7,900 nt of DNA from an uncultured Porphyromonadaceae bacterium (GTDB lineage: Bacteria > Bacteroidota > Bacteroidia > Bacteroidales > Muribaculaceae), in the NCBI GenBank assembly GCA_947166165.1, contig CAMVDK010000143.1, positions 1 through 7,900 of the forward strand, in the 5' to 3' direction. This document shows positions 1 through 7,015 of this stretch, in pieces. Within the stretch, counting starts at the first letter, position 1. Each line of letters opens with the position of its first letter. Below the pieces are notes generated by a model. It was given only the letters and a program-made list of their open reading frames with translations, ran no database searches and was not told the DNA's origin. The position numbers were made by a program, and so were the translations under genes.

Positions 1-1133
1 CCGAGGTTGAGCAATCCGCCGCCGAGGTTAATCAGCCCGCCGCCGAGGTTGAGCAGCCCGCCGCCGAGGTTGAGCAATCCGCCGCCGAGGTTAATCAGCC
101 CGCCGCCGAGGTTGAGCAACCTGTAGCCGAGGCCGAGCAACCCGAGGTCGAGGTGCCCGAGGAGCAGCCCAAGAAAAAGGGCTTTTTCAGCCGATTCTTT
201 ACGCGCGAGAAGAAGGCCACACTCGATCGTGGACTCGAGAAGACCAAGCAGGGGCTGTTTGCCAAAATAGCTCACACCGTGGCCGGCAAGAGCACCATCG
301 ACGACGACGTGCTCGACAATCTCGAAGAAGTCTTCATCACAAGCGATGTGGGCGTCGACACCACGTTGAAAATCATCGACCGCATACAAGCGCGTGTGAA
401 AAGGGATAAATACATGGGCACATCGGAACTGAACAACATGCTCTGCGAGGAGATAACGCAGCTGCTCGCCGACAACAATAATGCCGACATGGAGGACTTC
501 CAGGTGCCCGATAGCATGAAGCCCTACGTGATCATGGTGGTGGGCGTGAACGGTGTTGGGAAAACCACCACCATCGGCAAGCTGGCCCACCACTACAAAC
601 AGGCCGGCAACAAAGTGGTGCTCGGCGCTGCCGACACCTACCGTGCCGCTGCCGATGAGCAACTTGAAATCTGGGGCAATCGTGTGGGTGTGCCAGTCAT
701 CAAGCACGCTATGGGAACCGACCCAGCCAGCGTGGCCTACGATGCCGTGGCCAGCGCCAAAGCGCAGAACGCCGATGTGGTGATCATCGACACCGCAGGC
801 CGTCTGCACAACAACAAGAACCTGATGAACGAGCTCACAAAAATCAAAAACGTGATGCAGAAGGTGCTGCCCGATGCTCCTCACGAGGTGCTGCTCATCA
901 TCGACGGCAGCACTGGGCAGAATGCCTTCGAGCAGGCCAAGCAATTTGTGGCCGCCACCGAGGTCAACGCACTGGCCGTGACCAAACTCGACGGCACTGC
1001 AAAAGGTGGCGTGGTGATTGGCATCAGCGACCAGTTCCAGATTCCCGTCAAGTACATCGGACTGGGTGAGGGCATCGACGACTTGCAGATTTTCCGCCGC
1101 GAGGAGTTCGTCAAATCGCTGTTTGGCAAATGA
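1..1133 (+). CDS. ftsY: Signal recognition particle receptor FtsY, 5'-truncated by the window edge
   Basis: FtsY is the SRP receptor GTPase. It docks ribosome-SRP complexes at the inner membrane for co-translational insertion. The reading frame is open from the first complete codon at 3, and the true start lies outside the window. Counting from the GTG at 153 as residue 1, there is a basic/aromatic stretch (about 7-21) that could touch lipid, an SRP54 N-type helical bundle (about 22-110), and a complete G domain: P-loop GVNGVGKTT (131-139), DTYRAAA (161-167), DTAGR (213-217), TKLDG (277-281) and GLGEGIDDL near the C-terminus. The part before residue 1 is an acidic heptad-repeat extension (see the repeat entry). 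From memory, many Bacteroides FtsY proteins begin close to the KKKGFFSRFF-like segment, so the extension is unusual. GTG 153 is an alternative start, but the in-frame coding repeats upstream argue against it. There is no in-frame ATG until about 413, inside the N domain. The stop overlaps rimO by 4 bp. Confidence 0.96.
   Translation, partial: EVEQSAAEVNQPAAEVEQPAAEVEQSAAEVNQPAAEVEQPVAEAEQPEVEVPEEQPKKKGFFSRFFTREKKATLDRGLEKTKQGLFAKIAHTVAGKSTIDDDVLDNLEEVFITSDVGVDTTLKIIDRIQARVKRDKYMGTSELNNMLCEEITQLLADNNNADMEDFQVPDSMKPYVIMVVGVNGVGKTTTIGKLAHHYKQAGNKVVLGAADTYRAAADEQLEIWGNRVGVPVIKHAMGTDPASVAYDAVASAKAQNADVVIIDTAGRLHNNKNLMNELTKIKNVMQKVLPDAPHEVLLIIDGSTGQNAFEQAKQFVAATEVNALAVTKLDGTAKGGVVIGISDQFQIPVKYIGLGEGIDDLQIFRREEFVKSLFGK
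3..128 (+). repeat. Six 21-bp tandem repeats coding an acidic heptad array in FtsY
   Basis: Six consecutive 21-bp units start at 3, 24, 45, 66, 87 and 108. They encode the heptads EVEQSAA, EVNQPAA, EVEQPAA, EVEQSAA, EVNQPAA and EVEQPVA. The units are also ordered in a 63-bp higher period: 3-65 and 66-128 match except for about four bases in the last heptad. A degenerate tail (EAEQPEVEV) follows. The two bases before position 3 fit the end of another GCC codon, so the array probably continues upstream. It adds a Glu/Pro/Ala-rich, probably disordered, negatively charged N-terminal segment. That recalls the acidic A domain of enterobacterial FtsY, but I infer no homology. Confidence 0.93.
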
Positions 1134-2428
1134 GGAAGAACCACATCAATGTGGTGTCGCTGGGCTGCAGCAAGAATCTGGTCGACAGCGAGCATCTGCT
1201 CCGCCAGCTGCAGGCTGCCGGCTACACCATTGAGCACAACCCGGCGCGCGTGAACGGCGAGATTGTGGTCGTGAACACCTGCGGCTTCATCGCCGACGCG
1301 CAGCAGGAGTCGATCGACACCATCCTCGCCCTTGGCCAGGCCAAACGCGAAGGGCGCATACGCCGCCTCTACGTGATGGGGTGCCTGGCTGAGCGGTTCA
1401 TGGCCGACTTGGTGGCCGAACTGCCCGAAGTCGACGGCTTCTATGGCAAGTTCGGCTGGAGCCAGCTGCTTTCCGATTTGGGACACGCCTATCGCACCGA
1501 TTTGGCCGACGAACGCGTGCTCACCACGCCCAGCCATTATGCATATCTGAAGATTTCGGAAGGCTGCAACCGCTTTTGCGCCTTCTGCGCCATTCCGCTC
1601 ATCACCGGCAGGCACAAGTCGCTGTCCATGGAACGTGTGCTCGCACAGGTGGAAAACCTCACCGCGCAGGGGGTGAAGGAATTCAACGTCATTGCGCAGG
1701 ACCTCTCGTCGTATGGCACCGACCTCTACGGCACGATGCGTCTGCCTGAACTTGTCGATGCCATGGCCCAGATGCCCGGCGTGGAGTGGATACGCCTTCA
1801 CTACGCCTATCCCACGCAGTTTCCGTGGAATCTGCTACCGGTCATAGCCCGGCACAGCAACGTGTGCAACTACCTCGACATCGCTTTGCAGCACATCAGC
1901 GACCCCGTTCTCGAAGCCATGCGCCGCCACATCACTGGCGCCGAGACTCGCGCGCTCATCGAGCGGCTGCGAAGCGAGGTGCCAGGCATTCATCTGCGCA
2001 CCACGCTCATGGTGGGATTCCCGGGCGAGGGCGAGGGCGAGTTTGAGGAGCTGCTCGACTTTGTGCGCACGACCCGCTTTGAGCGCATGGGGGCTTTTGC
2101 CTACAGCGAAGAGGCGGGCACCTATGCCGCGCAGCATCTGCCCGACCGAATCCCTGCCCGCGTCAAGCAGCAGCGGTTGCAGCAACTCATGGATGTGCAG
2201 GAAGAGATTTCGCAGCAACTCCAGGACCAGAAGGTGGGCCGCACGCTGCGCGTGATGGTGGACCGGCGCGAAGGCGACCACTACGTGGGCCGCACCGAGT
2301 GGGACTCGCCCGAGGTGGACCCCGAAGTGCTTATACAAGCCGACCGCCCGCTGGCCATTGGCGAGTTCTGCAATGTGGCCATCGATACCGCGCTGCCCTT
2401 CGAACTCATGGGCCACGCAGTGAGTTGA
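1130..2428 (+). CDS. rimO: Ribosomal protein S12 methylthiotransferase RimO
   Basis: RimO is a radical-SAM enzyme that adds a methylthio group to the conserved aspartate of ribosomal protein S12, using two 4Fe-4S clusters. The 432-residue protein is full length for the family. The N-terminal MTTase domain (about 5-100) carries the three cluster cysteines C13 (LGCSKN), C51 (NTCGF) and C85 (MGCLAER). The radical-SAM domain has the CxxxCxxC motif at C146, C150 and C153 (EGCNRFCAFC). A C-terminal TRAM domain spans about 363-430. The start LGCSKNLVDSE context and single-domain TRAM favour RimO over the related tRNA enzyme MiaB. The ATG at 1130 overlaps the ftsY stop (ATGA), which suggests translational coupling in one transcript; no Shine-Dalgarno is visible. 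The gene ends 120 bp from the convergent lpxA. Confidence 0.96.
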   Translation: MRKNHINVVSLGCSKNLVDSEHLLRQLQAAGYTIEHNPARVNGEIVVVNTCGFIADAQQESIDTILALGQAKREGRIRRLYVMGCLAERFMADLVAELPEVDGFYGKFGWSQLLSDLGHAYRTDLADERVLTTPSHYAYLKISEGCNRFCAFCAIPLITGRHKSLSMERVLAQVENLTAQGVKEFNVIAQDLSSYGTDLYGTMRLPELVDAMAQMPGVEWIRLHYAYPTQFPWNLLPVIARHSNVCNYLDIALQHISDPVLEAMRRHITGAETRALIERLRSEVPGIHLRTTLMVGFPGEGEGEFEELLDFVRTTRFERMGAFAYSEEAGTYAAQHLPDRIPARVKQQRLQQLMDVQEEISQQLQDQKVGRTLRVMVDRREGDHYVGRTEWDSPEVDPEVLIQADRPLAIGEFCNVAIDTALPFELMGHAVS

Positions 2429-2461
2429 CCCGTGCTCTGATTTCTGACAAAATCCATACAA

Positions 2462-2514
2462 AACAATGTTCCGGCTGTCCCTCCTTTTCGGGGTAGGACA
2501 GCCGGAACACTGTT
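2462..2514. terminator. Hairpin terminator between convergent rimO and lpxA
   Basis: A perfect 14-bp inverted repeat pairs 2467-2480 with 2496-2509 (core TGTTCCGGCTGTCC). After one mismatch, four further pairs (2462-2465 with 2511-2514) extend it. The 15-nt loop has an inner CTCC/GGGG pairing. The run after the stem on the minus strand is T-rich (ATTGTTTTGTATGGATTTT), so it is best as the lpxA terminator. On the plus strand the following sequence is only weakly T-rich (TGTTGTTGG). It probably acts in both directions. Confidence 0.82.
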
Positions 2515-2548
2515 GTTGGATTGCAGGGTGGGGGAGGCTAGCCAGCCG

Positions 2549-3337
2549 TCAGATGCCCGCCCTGACGATGCCTCTTGAGCTGGAACGCACAAAATCAACG
2601 ATGATGTCGCGCTCGGCGCTCGGCGCCATCTCGTCGGCAATCTTCGCCACGGCCTTGGTGATGTTCATGTTGGAGAAGTAGAGCGTGCGGTAGATGCTCT
2701 GGATGTTGTTGATCTGTTGCTCAGTGAATCCGCGCCGGTGCAGCCCGATGCCGTTCACACCCTCGTAGCTCACCGGCAGTCGTCCGGCCATGATGAACGG
2801 CGGGATGTCCTTGTTCACCAGCGAGCCACCTTGCAGCATGACGTGCTGGCCGATGTGCGTGAACTGATGCACCAGCGAGCCGCCGCCGAGCACCGCCCAG
2901 TCGCCCACCACCACCTCGCCGGCCAGCTGCACGGAGTTGGACATGATCACGTGGCTGCCCACCTCGCAGTCGTGCGCCACATGGCAGTAGGCCATGATCA
3001 AGCATTGGTTGCCAATCACCGTTTTGCCTTTCGACGCCGTGCCGCGATGGATGGTGACGTATTCGCGTATCTGGCAGTCGTCGCCCACAATGGCCACCGA
3101 CTCTTCGCCCTTGAACTTGAGGTCTTGGGGAATGCCGGCAATCACGGCGCCGGCATGGATGTGGCAGCGGTTGCCAATGCGCGCGCCGCTGCGAATCACG
3201 GCGTTGCTGTCGATGATGCAGTCATCGCCAATCACCACGTTGGCGTCGATGGTCACAAACGGGCCTATGGTTACATTGTTGCCAATCTTGGCATCAGGAT
3301 GGATGCATGCCAGGGGTTGCAGTTCTTGATAGTTCAT
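2549..3337 (-). CDS. lpxA: UDP-N-acetylglucosamine O-acyltransferase LpxA
   Basis: LpxA transfers a 3-hydroxyacyl chain from ACP to the 3-OH of UDP-GlcNAc, the first step of lipid A synthesis, in the cytoplasm. The 262-residue protein is of usual length. Residues about 10-190 are imperfect hexapeptide repeats of a left-handed beta-helix (HPDAKIG, NNVTIG, GARIGNRCHIHAG, GDDCQIREYVTIHRGT), followed by a helical C-terminus with GVNGIGLHRRGF. His122 in CHVAHDC aligns with the catalytic His125 of E. coli LpxA. The ATG at 3337 (MNYQEL) puts the first hexapeptide where the family expects it. The frame continues upstream to an ATG at 3421, which would add 28 residues (MGSAAALAASCAIFCALQAT...) unlike any LpxA N-terminus I know, so I reject that start. 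It is the last gene of lpxD-lpxCfabZ-lpxA, 95 bp after the fusion gene, and is followed by a terminator. Confidence 0.96.
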   Translation of the reverse strand: MNYQELQPLACIHPDAKIGNNVTIGPFVTIDANVVIGDDCIIDSNAVIRSGARIGNRCHIHAGAVIAGIPQDLKFKGEESVAIVGDDCQIREYVTIHRGTASKGKTVIGNQCLIMAYCHVAHDCEVGSHVIMSNSVQLAGEVVVGDWAVLGGGSLVHQFTHIGQHVMLQGGSLVNKDIPPFIMAGRLPVSYEGVNGIGLHRRGFTEQQINNIQSIYRTLYFSNMNITKAVAKIADEMAPSAERDIIVDFVRSSSRGIVRAGI

Positions 3338-3432
3338 TGATCGATTATTGTTGGTTTTTGGGGTGGCTTGTAGTGCGCAAAAAATCGCGCAACTTGCAGC
3401 GAGAGCTGCGGCGCTCCCCATCGCATTTATTA
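3338..3432 (-). other. Structured spacer between lpxC-fabZ and lpxA
   Basis: Read on the minus strand (direction of transcription), this 95-nt spacer contains two successive small hairpins. The first is GCAGC-TCTC-GCTGC, pairing 3405-3409 with 3396-3400. The second is TGCGC-GATTTTTT-GCGCA, pairing 3387-3391 with 3374-3378. A T-rich stretch lies only in the second loop, so it does not look like a classical terminator. No TAnnTTTG promoter element is evident. It may be an RNA stabilising or processing element, or simply a relaxed intercistronic gap. The stems are short, so function is uncertain. Confidence 0.35.
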
Positions 3433-4824
3433 CTACTTGTTCTTCACAATTTGCGCCATGAATTCGGCCTCGCTGACCACCTTTTCGCCCACAAAGGCAT
3501 AGCCTTTCATCACGGCAGTGCCACGGCGGATGGGTGTGAGCAGTTGCAGGTGGAAGATGAGCGTGTCGCCAGGCACCACCTTTTGACGGAACTTCACGTT
3601 GTCGATCTTCAGGAAGTAGGTGGAGTATCGCTCCGGCTCGTCGACCGAGCTCAGCACCAGGATGCCGCCCACCTGCGCCATGGCTTCGACTTGCAGCACG
3701 CCGGGCATGACGGGCTCGTCGGGGAAGTGGCCTTGGAAGAAAGGCTCGTTGACGCTCACGCTTTTCACGCCCACAATGTGGTCGCCACTCATCTCAATGA
3801 TTTTGTCCACCATCTGCATGGGGAAGCGGTGTGGCAGCAACCGGCGTATTTTGTTCACATCGAACAGCGGCTCCTTGTTGGGGTCGTAGCTGGGAGCCTG
3901 CACGTTCTGCCGGCGCAGTTCCTGCCTGATTTTCTTGGAGAGCTGCGTGTTGAGACTATGGCCGGGCCTTGTGGCCACGATGCGCCCCTTGAGCGGCCTT
4001 CCAATCAAGGCCAGGTCGCCCAGCACGTCGAGCAGCTTGTGGCGTGCCGGCTCGTTGTTGAACTTGAGCGGCTCGTTGTTGAGGTAGCCCAGTTCCGAGG
4101 CCGGCTTGTGTGGCACATGCATCACGTCGGCCAGCCGGTCGAGCTCGTCCTGGGGCATGGCGGTGTCGTAGATCACGATGGCGTTGTCGAGGTCGCCGCC
4201 CTTGATCAGGTTCATCTGCAGCAGTGGCATCACTTCGCGCACGAAGACAAACGTGCGGCATGCGGCAATCTCGCGCTTGAAGTCGGCGATATTGTTCAGC
4301 GAGGCGAACTGGTTGTCGAGCACGGCCGAGTCGAACTCAATCATCGTGTCGATCGAGAAGTCGTCGTCGGGCAGCACGATGAGCGACGAGCCGGTGTTCT
4401 CGTCCACCACCTTGATGCGCTGCTTGACCACATAGAAGTCCTTTTCGGCTTCCTGCTCTTCGAAGCCCACCTCGTCGATTTTCTCGGCATAGATGATGGC
4501 GCTGCCGTCGAGGATGGGGAGCTCGGGGGCATCGACTTCGATGATGCAGTTGTCGATGCCTGCTGCGTAAAGTGCCGCGAGCGCATGCTCCACAGTGCTG
4601 ACGCGCACGTCCTTGTTGGCTCGGCTGGCAATCACCGTGCCGCGTTGTGTCTCAATCACATGCTCGGCCACGGCTTCCACTTGGGGGTGGCCTTCGAGGT
4701 CCACGCGCCGCAGCACATAGCCGGTGCCCACGGCTGCGGGGTTGAACGTGGCCTCAATCTGCAGACCCGTGTGCAGTCCCTTGCCTTTCACAGTGAAGGG
4801 CTGCTTAAGCGTTCGTTGTTTCAT
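3433..4824 (-). CDS. lpxC-fabZ: Bifunctional LpxC deacetylase / FabZ dehydratase fusion
   Basis: Residues about 1-305 are LpxC, the zinc deacetylase that removes the acetyl group from UDP-3-O-acyl-GlcNAc, the committed lipid A step. Visible features are GLHTG (16-20), STVEHALAAL with catalytic Glu79 and zinc His80, HKLLDVLGD with zinc His262 and Asp266, and GHSLN with His289. A short linker (about 306-325) leads to FabZ (about 326-463), the 3-hydroxyacyl-ACP dehydratase of fatty acid synthesis. It has LLPHRFPMQMVD, then GHFPDEPVMPGVLQVEAMAQ with catalytic His366 and Glu380, at the 14-residue spacing of E. coli FabZ. The fusion is typical of Bacteroidota and joins two enzymes that share the hydroxyacyl branch point. 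The start at 4824 gives MKQRTLKQPF, matching the LpxC N-terminus. It lies 50 bp after the lpxD stop and has no Shine-Dalgarno. All catalytic residues are intact, and the frame is uninterrupted at the junction. Confidence 0.97.
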   Translation of the reverse strand: MKQRTLKQPFTVKGKGLHTGLQIEATFNPAAVGTGYVLRRVDLEGHPQVEAVAEHVIETQRGTVIASRANKDVRVSTVEHALAALYAAGIDNCIIEVDAPELPILDGSAIIYAEKIDEVGFEEQEAEKDFYVVKQRIKVVDENTGSSLIVLPDDDFSIDTMIEFDSAVLDNQFASLNNIADFKREIAACRTFVFVREVMPLLQMNLIKGGDLDNAIVIYDTAMPQDELDRLADVMHVPHKPASELGYLNNEPLKFNNEPARHKLLDVLGDLALIGRPLKGRIVATRPGHSLNTQLSKKIRQELRRQNVQAPSYDPNKEPLFDVNKIRRLLPHRFPMQMVDKIIEMSGDHIVGVKSVSVNEPFFQGHFPDEPVMPGVLQVEAMAQVGGILVLSSVDEPERYSTYFLKIDNVKFRQKVVPGDTLIFHLQLLTPIRRGTAVMKGYAFVGEKVVSEAEFMAQIVKNK

Positions 4825-4874
4825 AAACTTGATATCTGGGTTGTGATGGCATCGTGACGTGGCACAATGTCAAT

Positions 4875-5912
4875 CTACTTGTTGGTCAATTCAGCAATTT
4901 GTTTTTTGAGCTGCTTGATGTCGTCGCTCATCTGGCTCAGGCGCTTCATGTAGGCCACTTGGCGTGCGAAGTCCATGGCGTTGATAGCCGGAGAGCCTAT
5001 CAGGCGCTTGCCGTCGCCCACGCTGTTGGGCACACCGCTTTGCGCGCCGAAGCCGTTGTTGTTGCCGATGGTGATGTGACCGGCAAAGCCCACTTGTCCG
5101 CCCACCATGTTGTGCCGGCCAATTTTGGTCGACCCGGCAATGCCCACCTGCGCGGCCATGACGGTGTCCTCGCCGATTTCCACGTTGTGCGCCACTTGGA
5201 TCAGGTTGTCGAGTTTCACGCCGCGGCGAATCACCGTGGCTCCCATGGTGGCACGGTCGATGGTAGTGTTGGCGCCGATTTCCACATCGTCCTCAATGAC
5301 GACGATGCCTATTTGAGCGATTTTCTCGTAGGTGCCGTCCTGCTTGGGCGCATGCCCGAAGCCGTCGCTGCCAATCACCGTGCCGGCATGCACAATGCAG
5401 CGGTTGCCGATGCGGCAGCCATGATACACCTTCACACCAGGGTAGAGCACGGTGTCGTCGCCGATAACCACGTCGTCGCCCACATATACTTGTGGAAAGA
5501 TTTTCACGTTCTTGCCCAGCCTGGCGCCTCGCCCCACATAGGCAAAGGCACCGATGTAGGCGTCATCGGGCACGGTAGCCGAGTCGTCGATGTGGGCGGG
5601 CTGCTCCACGCCAACGCGTGCGGGCGTGGTCTGGCTGCTCACATAGTTGAGCAGGTCGGCAAGCGTCTTGTAGGGGTCGTCGACGCGGATGAGGGTGGCC
5701 GTCACCTCGTGCTCGGCCACAAAGTCGCGGCGAACCAGCACGGCGCTGGCCTGTGTCTGATAGATGTAGTGGGTGTATTTCGGATTGGCCAGAAAGGTGA
5801 GACACCCTGCTGTGGCTTCTTCGATTTTCGCATAGTTGTTGATCACTGCCTCGGGATTGCCCTCTACCGAGCCTTGCACCATGGCAGCTAATTGTCCTGC
5901 TGTAATTTCCAT
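4875..5912 (-). CDS. lpxD: UDP-3-O-acylglucosamine N-acyltransferase LpxD
   Basis: LpxD adds the second 3-hydroxyacyl chain, from ACP, to the free amine of UDP-3-O-acyl-glucosamine, the third lipid A step, in the cytoplasm. The 345 residues match the family. The N-terminal LpxD domain (about 1-95) begins ITAGQLAAMVQG and includes CLTFLANPKY. It is followed by hexapeptide repeats of a left-handed beta-helix (about 105-315), with VIGSDGFGHA and NLIQVAHNVEIG. His242 in QVAHNV corresponds to the catalytic His239 of E. coli. A short amphipathic, coiled-coil-like helix closes the protein (about 320-345, RLSQMSDDIKQLKKQIAEL), as in other LpxD trimers. It is the first gene of the lpx operon. The ATG at 5912 fits the family N-terminus; the leader contains a TTGCGCAA dyad and no Shine-Dalgarno. 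Confidence 0.96.
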   Translation of the reverse strand: MEITAGQLAAMVQGSVEGNPEAVINNYAKIEEATAGCLTFLANPKYTHYIYQTQASAVLVRRDFVAEHEVTATLIRVDDPYKTLADLLNYVSSQTTPARVGVEQPAHIDDSATVPDDAYIGAFAYVGRGARLGKNVKIFPQVYVGDDVVIGDDTVLYPGVKVYHGCRIGNRCIVHAGTVIGSDGFGHAPKQDGTYEKIAQIGIVVIEDDVEIGANTTIDRATMGATVIRRGVKLDNLIQVAHNVEIGEDTVMAAQVGIAGSTKIGRHNMVGGQVGFAGHITIGNNNGFGAQSGVPNSVGDGKRLIGSPAINAMDFARQVAYMKRLSQMSDDIKQLKKQIAELTNK

Positions 5913-5955
5913 TCTGCGGTGTTGCGCAATGCTGTTTGTTTGAATAAAAGTTCTG

Positions 5956-5986
5956 CAAATTTCGCAATAATTGCCCTAATGGACAA
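5956..5986 (-). promoter_or_regulatory. Candidate Bacteroidota-type promoter of the lpx operon
   Basis: Read on the minus strand, a -33-like TTGT (5986-5983) is followed after 19 nt by GAAATTTG (5963-5956). The latter matches the -7 consensus TAnnTTTG at all fixed positions except the first. Transcription would start near 5950, giving a leader of roughly 40 nt before lpxD. The element lies just downstream of the terminator of the preceding gene, where an operon promoter is expected. One mismatch and the AT-rich context keep this tentative. Confidence 0.4.
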
Positions 5987-6008
5987 CCTCGCACCTTTTA
6001 AAAAAACA

Positions 6009-6066
6009 AAAACGCCCGCATTACCGCCACTTTATACGAAAAAAAGGCCAATAATGCGGGTGTTTT
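6009..6066 (-). terminator. Rho-independent terminator of the polysaccharide export gene
   Basis: A 15-bp stem pairs 6009-6023 (AAAACGCCCGCATTA) with 6052-6066 (TAATGCGGGTGTTTT), including one G-T wobble. The 28-nt loop can pair further inside (GCC 6026-6028 with GGC 6046-6048). On the minus strand the stem is followed by a long T tract (GTTTTTTGTTTTTT over about 5998-6011), the classical arrangement. It ends the gene at 6107-6925 about 40 bp after its stop and insulates the lpx operon from it. Confidence 0.88.
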
Positions 6067-6106
6067 GGACATCGGAGAGTGTCCGAGTCTGGTTACAAAA
6101 TGCAAT

Positions 6107-6925
6107 CTAGAGCTTCGTGAGCGTGATGATGAATGTGGCCAGACTGATGAGCGTGCCCACCGAACTCATGCCCAGCGAGAGTCCCGGCGGCACGCTCCAC
6201 GACGAGCGGGCTTTGCTGGCGTTGGGCTCCACATAGATGATGTCGTTCTGCTGCAGGTCGAAGTCGCTCGACACGAGCAGGTTGCGGTCGTTGAGGCTCA
6301 CCGTCTTCACTGTTCGGCTGCCATCGGCATTGGTGCGTACAATCATGATGTTGTCGCGACGGCCATTGATGGTCAGGTCGCCGCTCATGGCCAGCGCTTC
6401 GAGGATGTTGAGCCGGCCGTTGTTGGCTTTGACCACGCCCGGTGTTCTGACCTCGCCGATGGTGTAGACGTGGAAATTCTGGAATCGCACCTCAACCGCA
6501 GGCTTCACGGTGAGGTATCGGGGGTAGATTTGCGAGGCGATGTAGTCCTCGGTGGCGCTCTTGGTCATGCCGCCCACGCGGAGCTTGCCCAGCAGCGGGA
6601 AGTCGATGAAGCCATTGTTGTCGACCAGGTAATAGAGCATCGAGTTCTCGCTGTTGTTGATTGAGGAGTTGGCACCCGAGCCTGTCTGCACATATTCCCC
6701 CTTGTTGAACGGCTTCACGGCTTCGGGGTCGGAGGCCGAGACGTTGATGTAGAGCATGTCGCCGGCCATCACGGTGGGGTCGGTGCTCCGGGCAGCGGCC
6801 TTGAGCACCTCGGGGGGAAGGGTGTTGGCGTCAATCAGGTAGGGCACGTCTTTGGTCGACCCACAGCTGGCGAGCAGCAGCGCCGTCGCGGCCAGGAGCA
6901 GCAGTTGTCTCATTTTCTTGTTCAT
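6107..6925 (-). CDS. Polysaccharide export outer-membrane lipoprotein (Wza/BexD-like)
   Basis: This is a predicted outer-membrane component of a capsule or exopolysaccharide secretion channel. The 272-residue protein starts with a lipoprotein signal: MNKKMRQ, a leucine-rich core, then LLASC with lipidated Cys21. The Poly_export domain covers about 50-148 (GDMLYINVSASDPE; GFIDFPLLGKLRVGGMT; VEVRF). An SLBB domain follows at about 151-233 (VYTIGEVRTPGVV; NILEALAMSGDL; NDIIYVEP). A hydrophobic C-terminal helix (about 250-270, GMSSVGTLISLATFIITL) matches the position of the pore-forming helix of Wza. The frame is open upstream to 7018, but the ATG at 6925 places the signal peptide correctly; Met5 (6913) is another option. 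It is transcribed alone, with a promoter on one side and a terminator on the other. No Wzc-type kinase or glycosyltransferase is adjacent, so its pathway cannot be named from this window. Confidence 0.9.
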   Translation of the reverse strand: MNKKMRQLLLLAATALLLASCGSTKDVPYLIDANTLPPEVLKAAARSTDPTVMAGDMLYINVSASDPEAVKPFNKGEYVQTGSGANSSINNSENSMLYYLVDNNGFIDFPLLGKLRVGGMTKSATEDYIASQIYPRYLTVKPAVEVRFQNFHVYTIGEVRTPGVVKANNGRLNILEALAMSGDLTINGRRDNIMIVRTNADGSRTVKTVSLNDRNLLVSSDFDLQQNDIIYVEPNASKARSSWSVPPGLSLGMSSVGTLISLATFIITLTKL

Positions 6926-6967
6926 ATCGATTCTGTTTATAATTGAGTGTCGATGTGTGGCCGTTGC

Positions 6968-6989
6968 CGGCGAGTGTTTGTCCTCGCCG
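6968..6989 (-). other. Hairpin in the 5' leader of the export lipoprotein gene
   Basis: A perfect 7-bp inverted repeat pairs CGGCGAG (6968-6974) with CTCGCCG (6983-6989) around an 8-nt loop. It sits within the predicted leader of the 6925-6107 gene, about 43 nt upstream of its start codon and downstream of the candidate promoter. It is GC-rich in an otherwise AT-rich spacer. A role in mRNA stability or translation is possible but not shown. Confidence 0.35.
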
Positions 6990-7015
6990 AACCACGGGTT
7001 TTGCGTTAATCGCTG

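Noticed and set aside
1..128. Regular short repeats at the window start as a possible CRISPR array.
   Set aside because: The 21-bp units are contiguous with no spacers, keep the reading frame and encode heptads continuing into FtsY.
881..1801. A 306-codon minus-strand open frame across the ftsY/rimO junction.
   Set aside because: It lies antisense to two well-supported genes, spans their 4-bp overlap and encodes no recognisable motif.
2605..2630. Direct repeats of CGCTCGG in the 3' part of lpxA.
   Set aside because: They encode ordinary residues (PSAERD) within the conserved C-terminal region and are too short to suggest a mobile or regulatory element.
2717..5891. Long plus-strand open frames (2717-3340, 3307-4857, 4854-5891) opposite the whole lpx operon, almost end to end.
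   Set aside because: They are antisense to three clearly recognised genes. Their products are His/Val/Asp/Ala-rich with no known motif, which is what the reverse complement of GC-rich codons gives.
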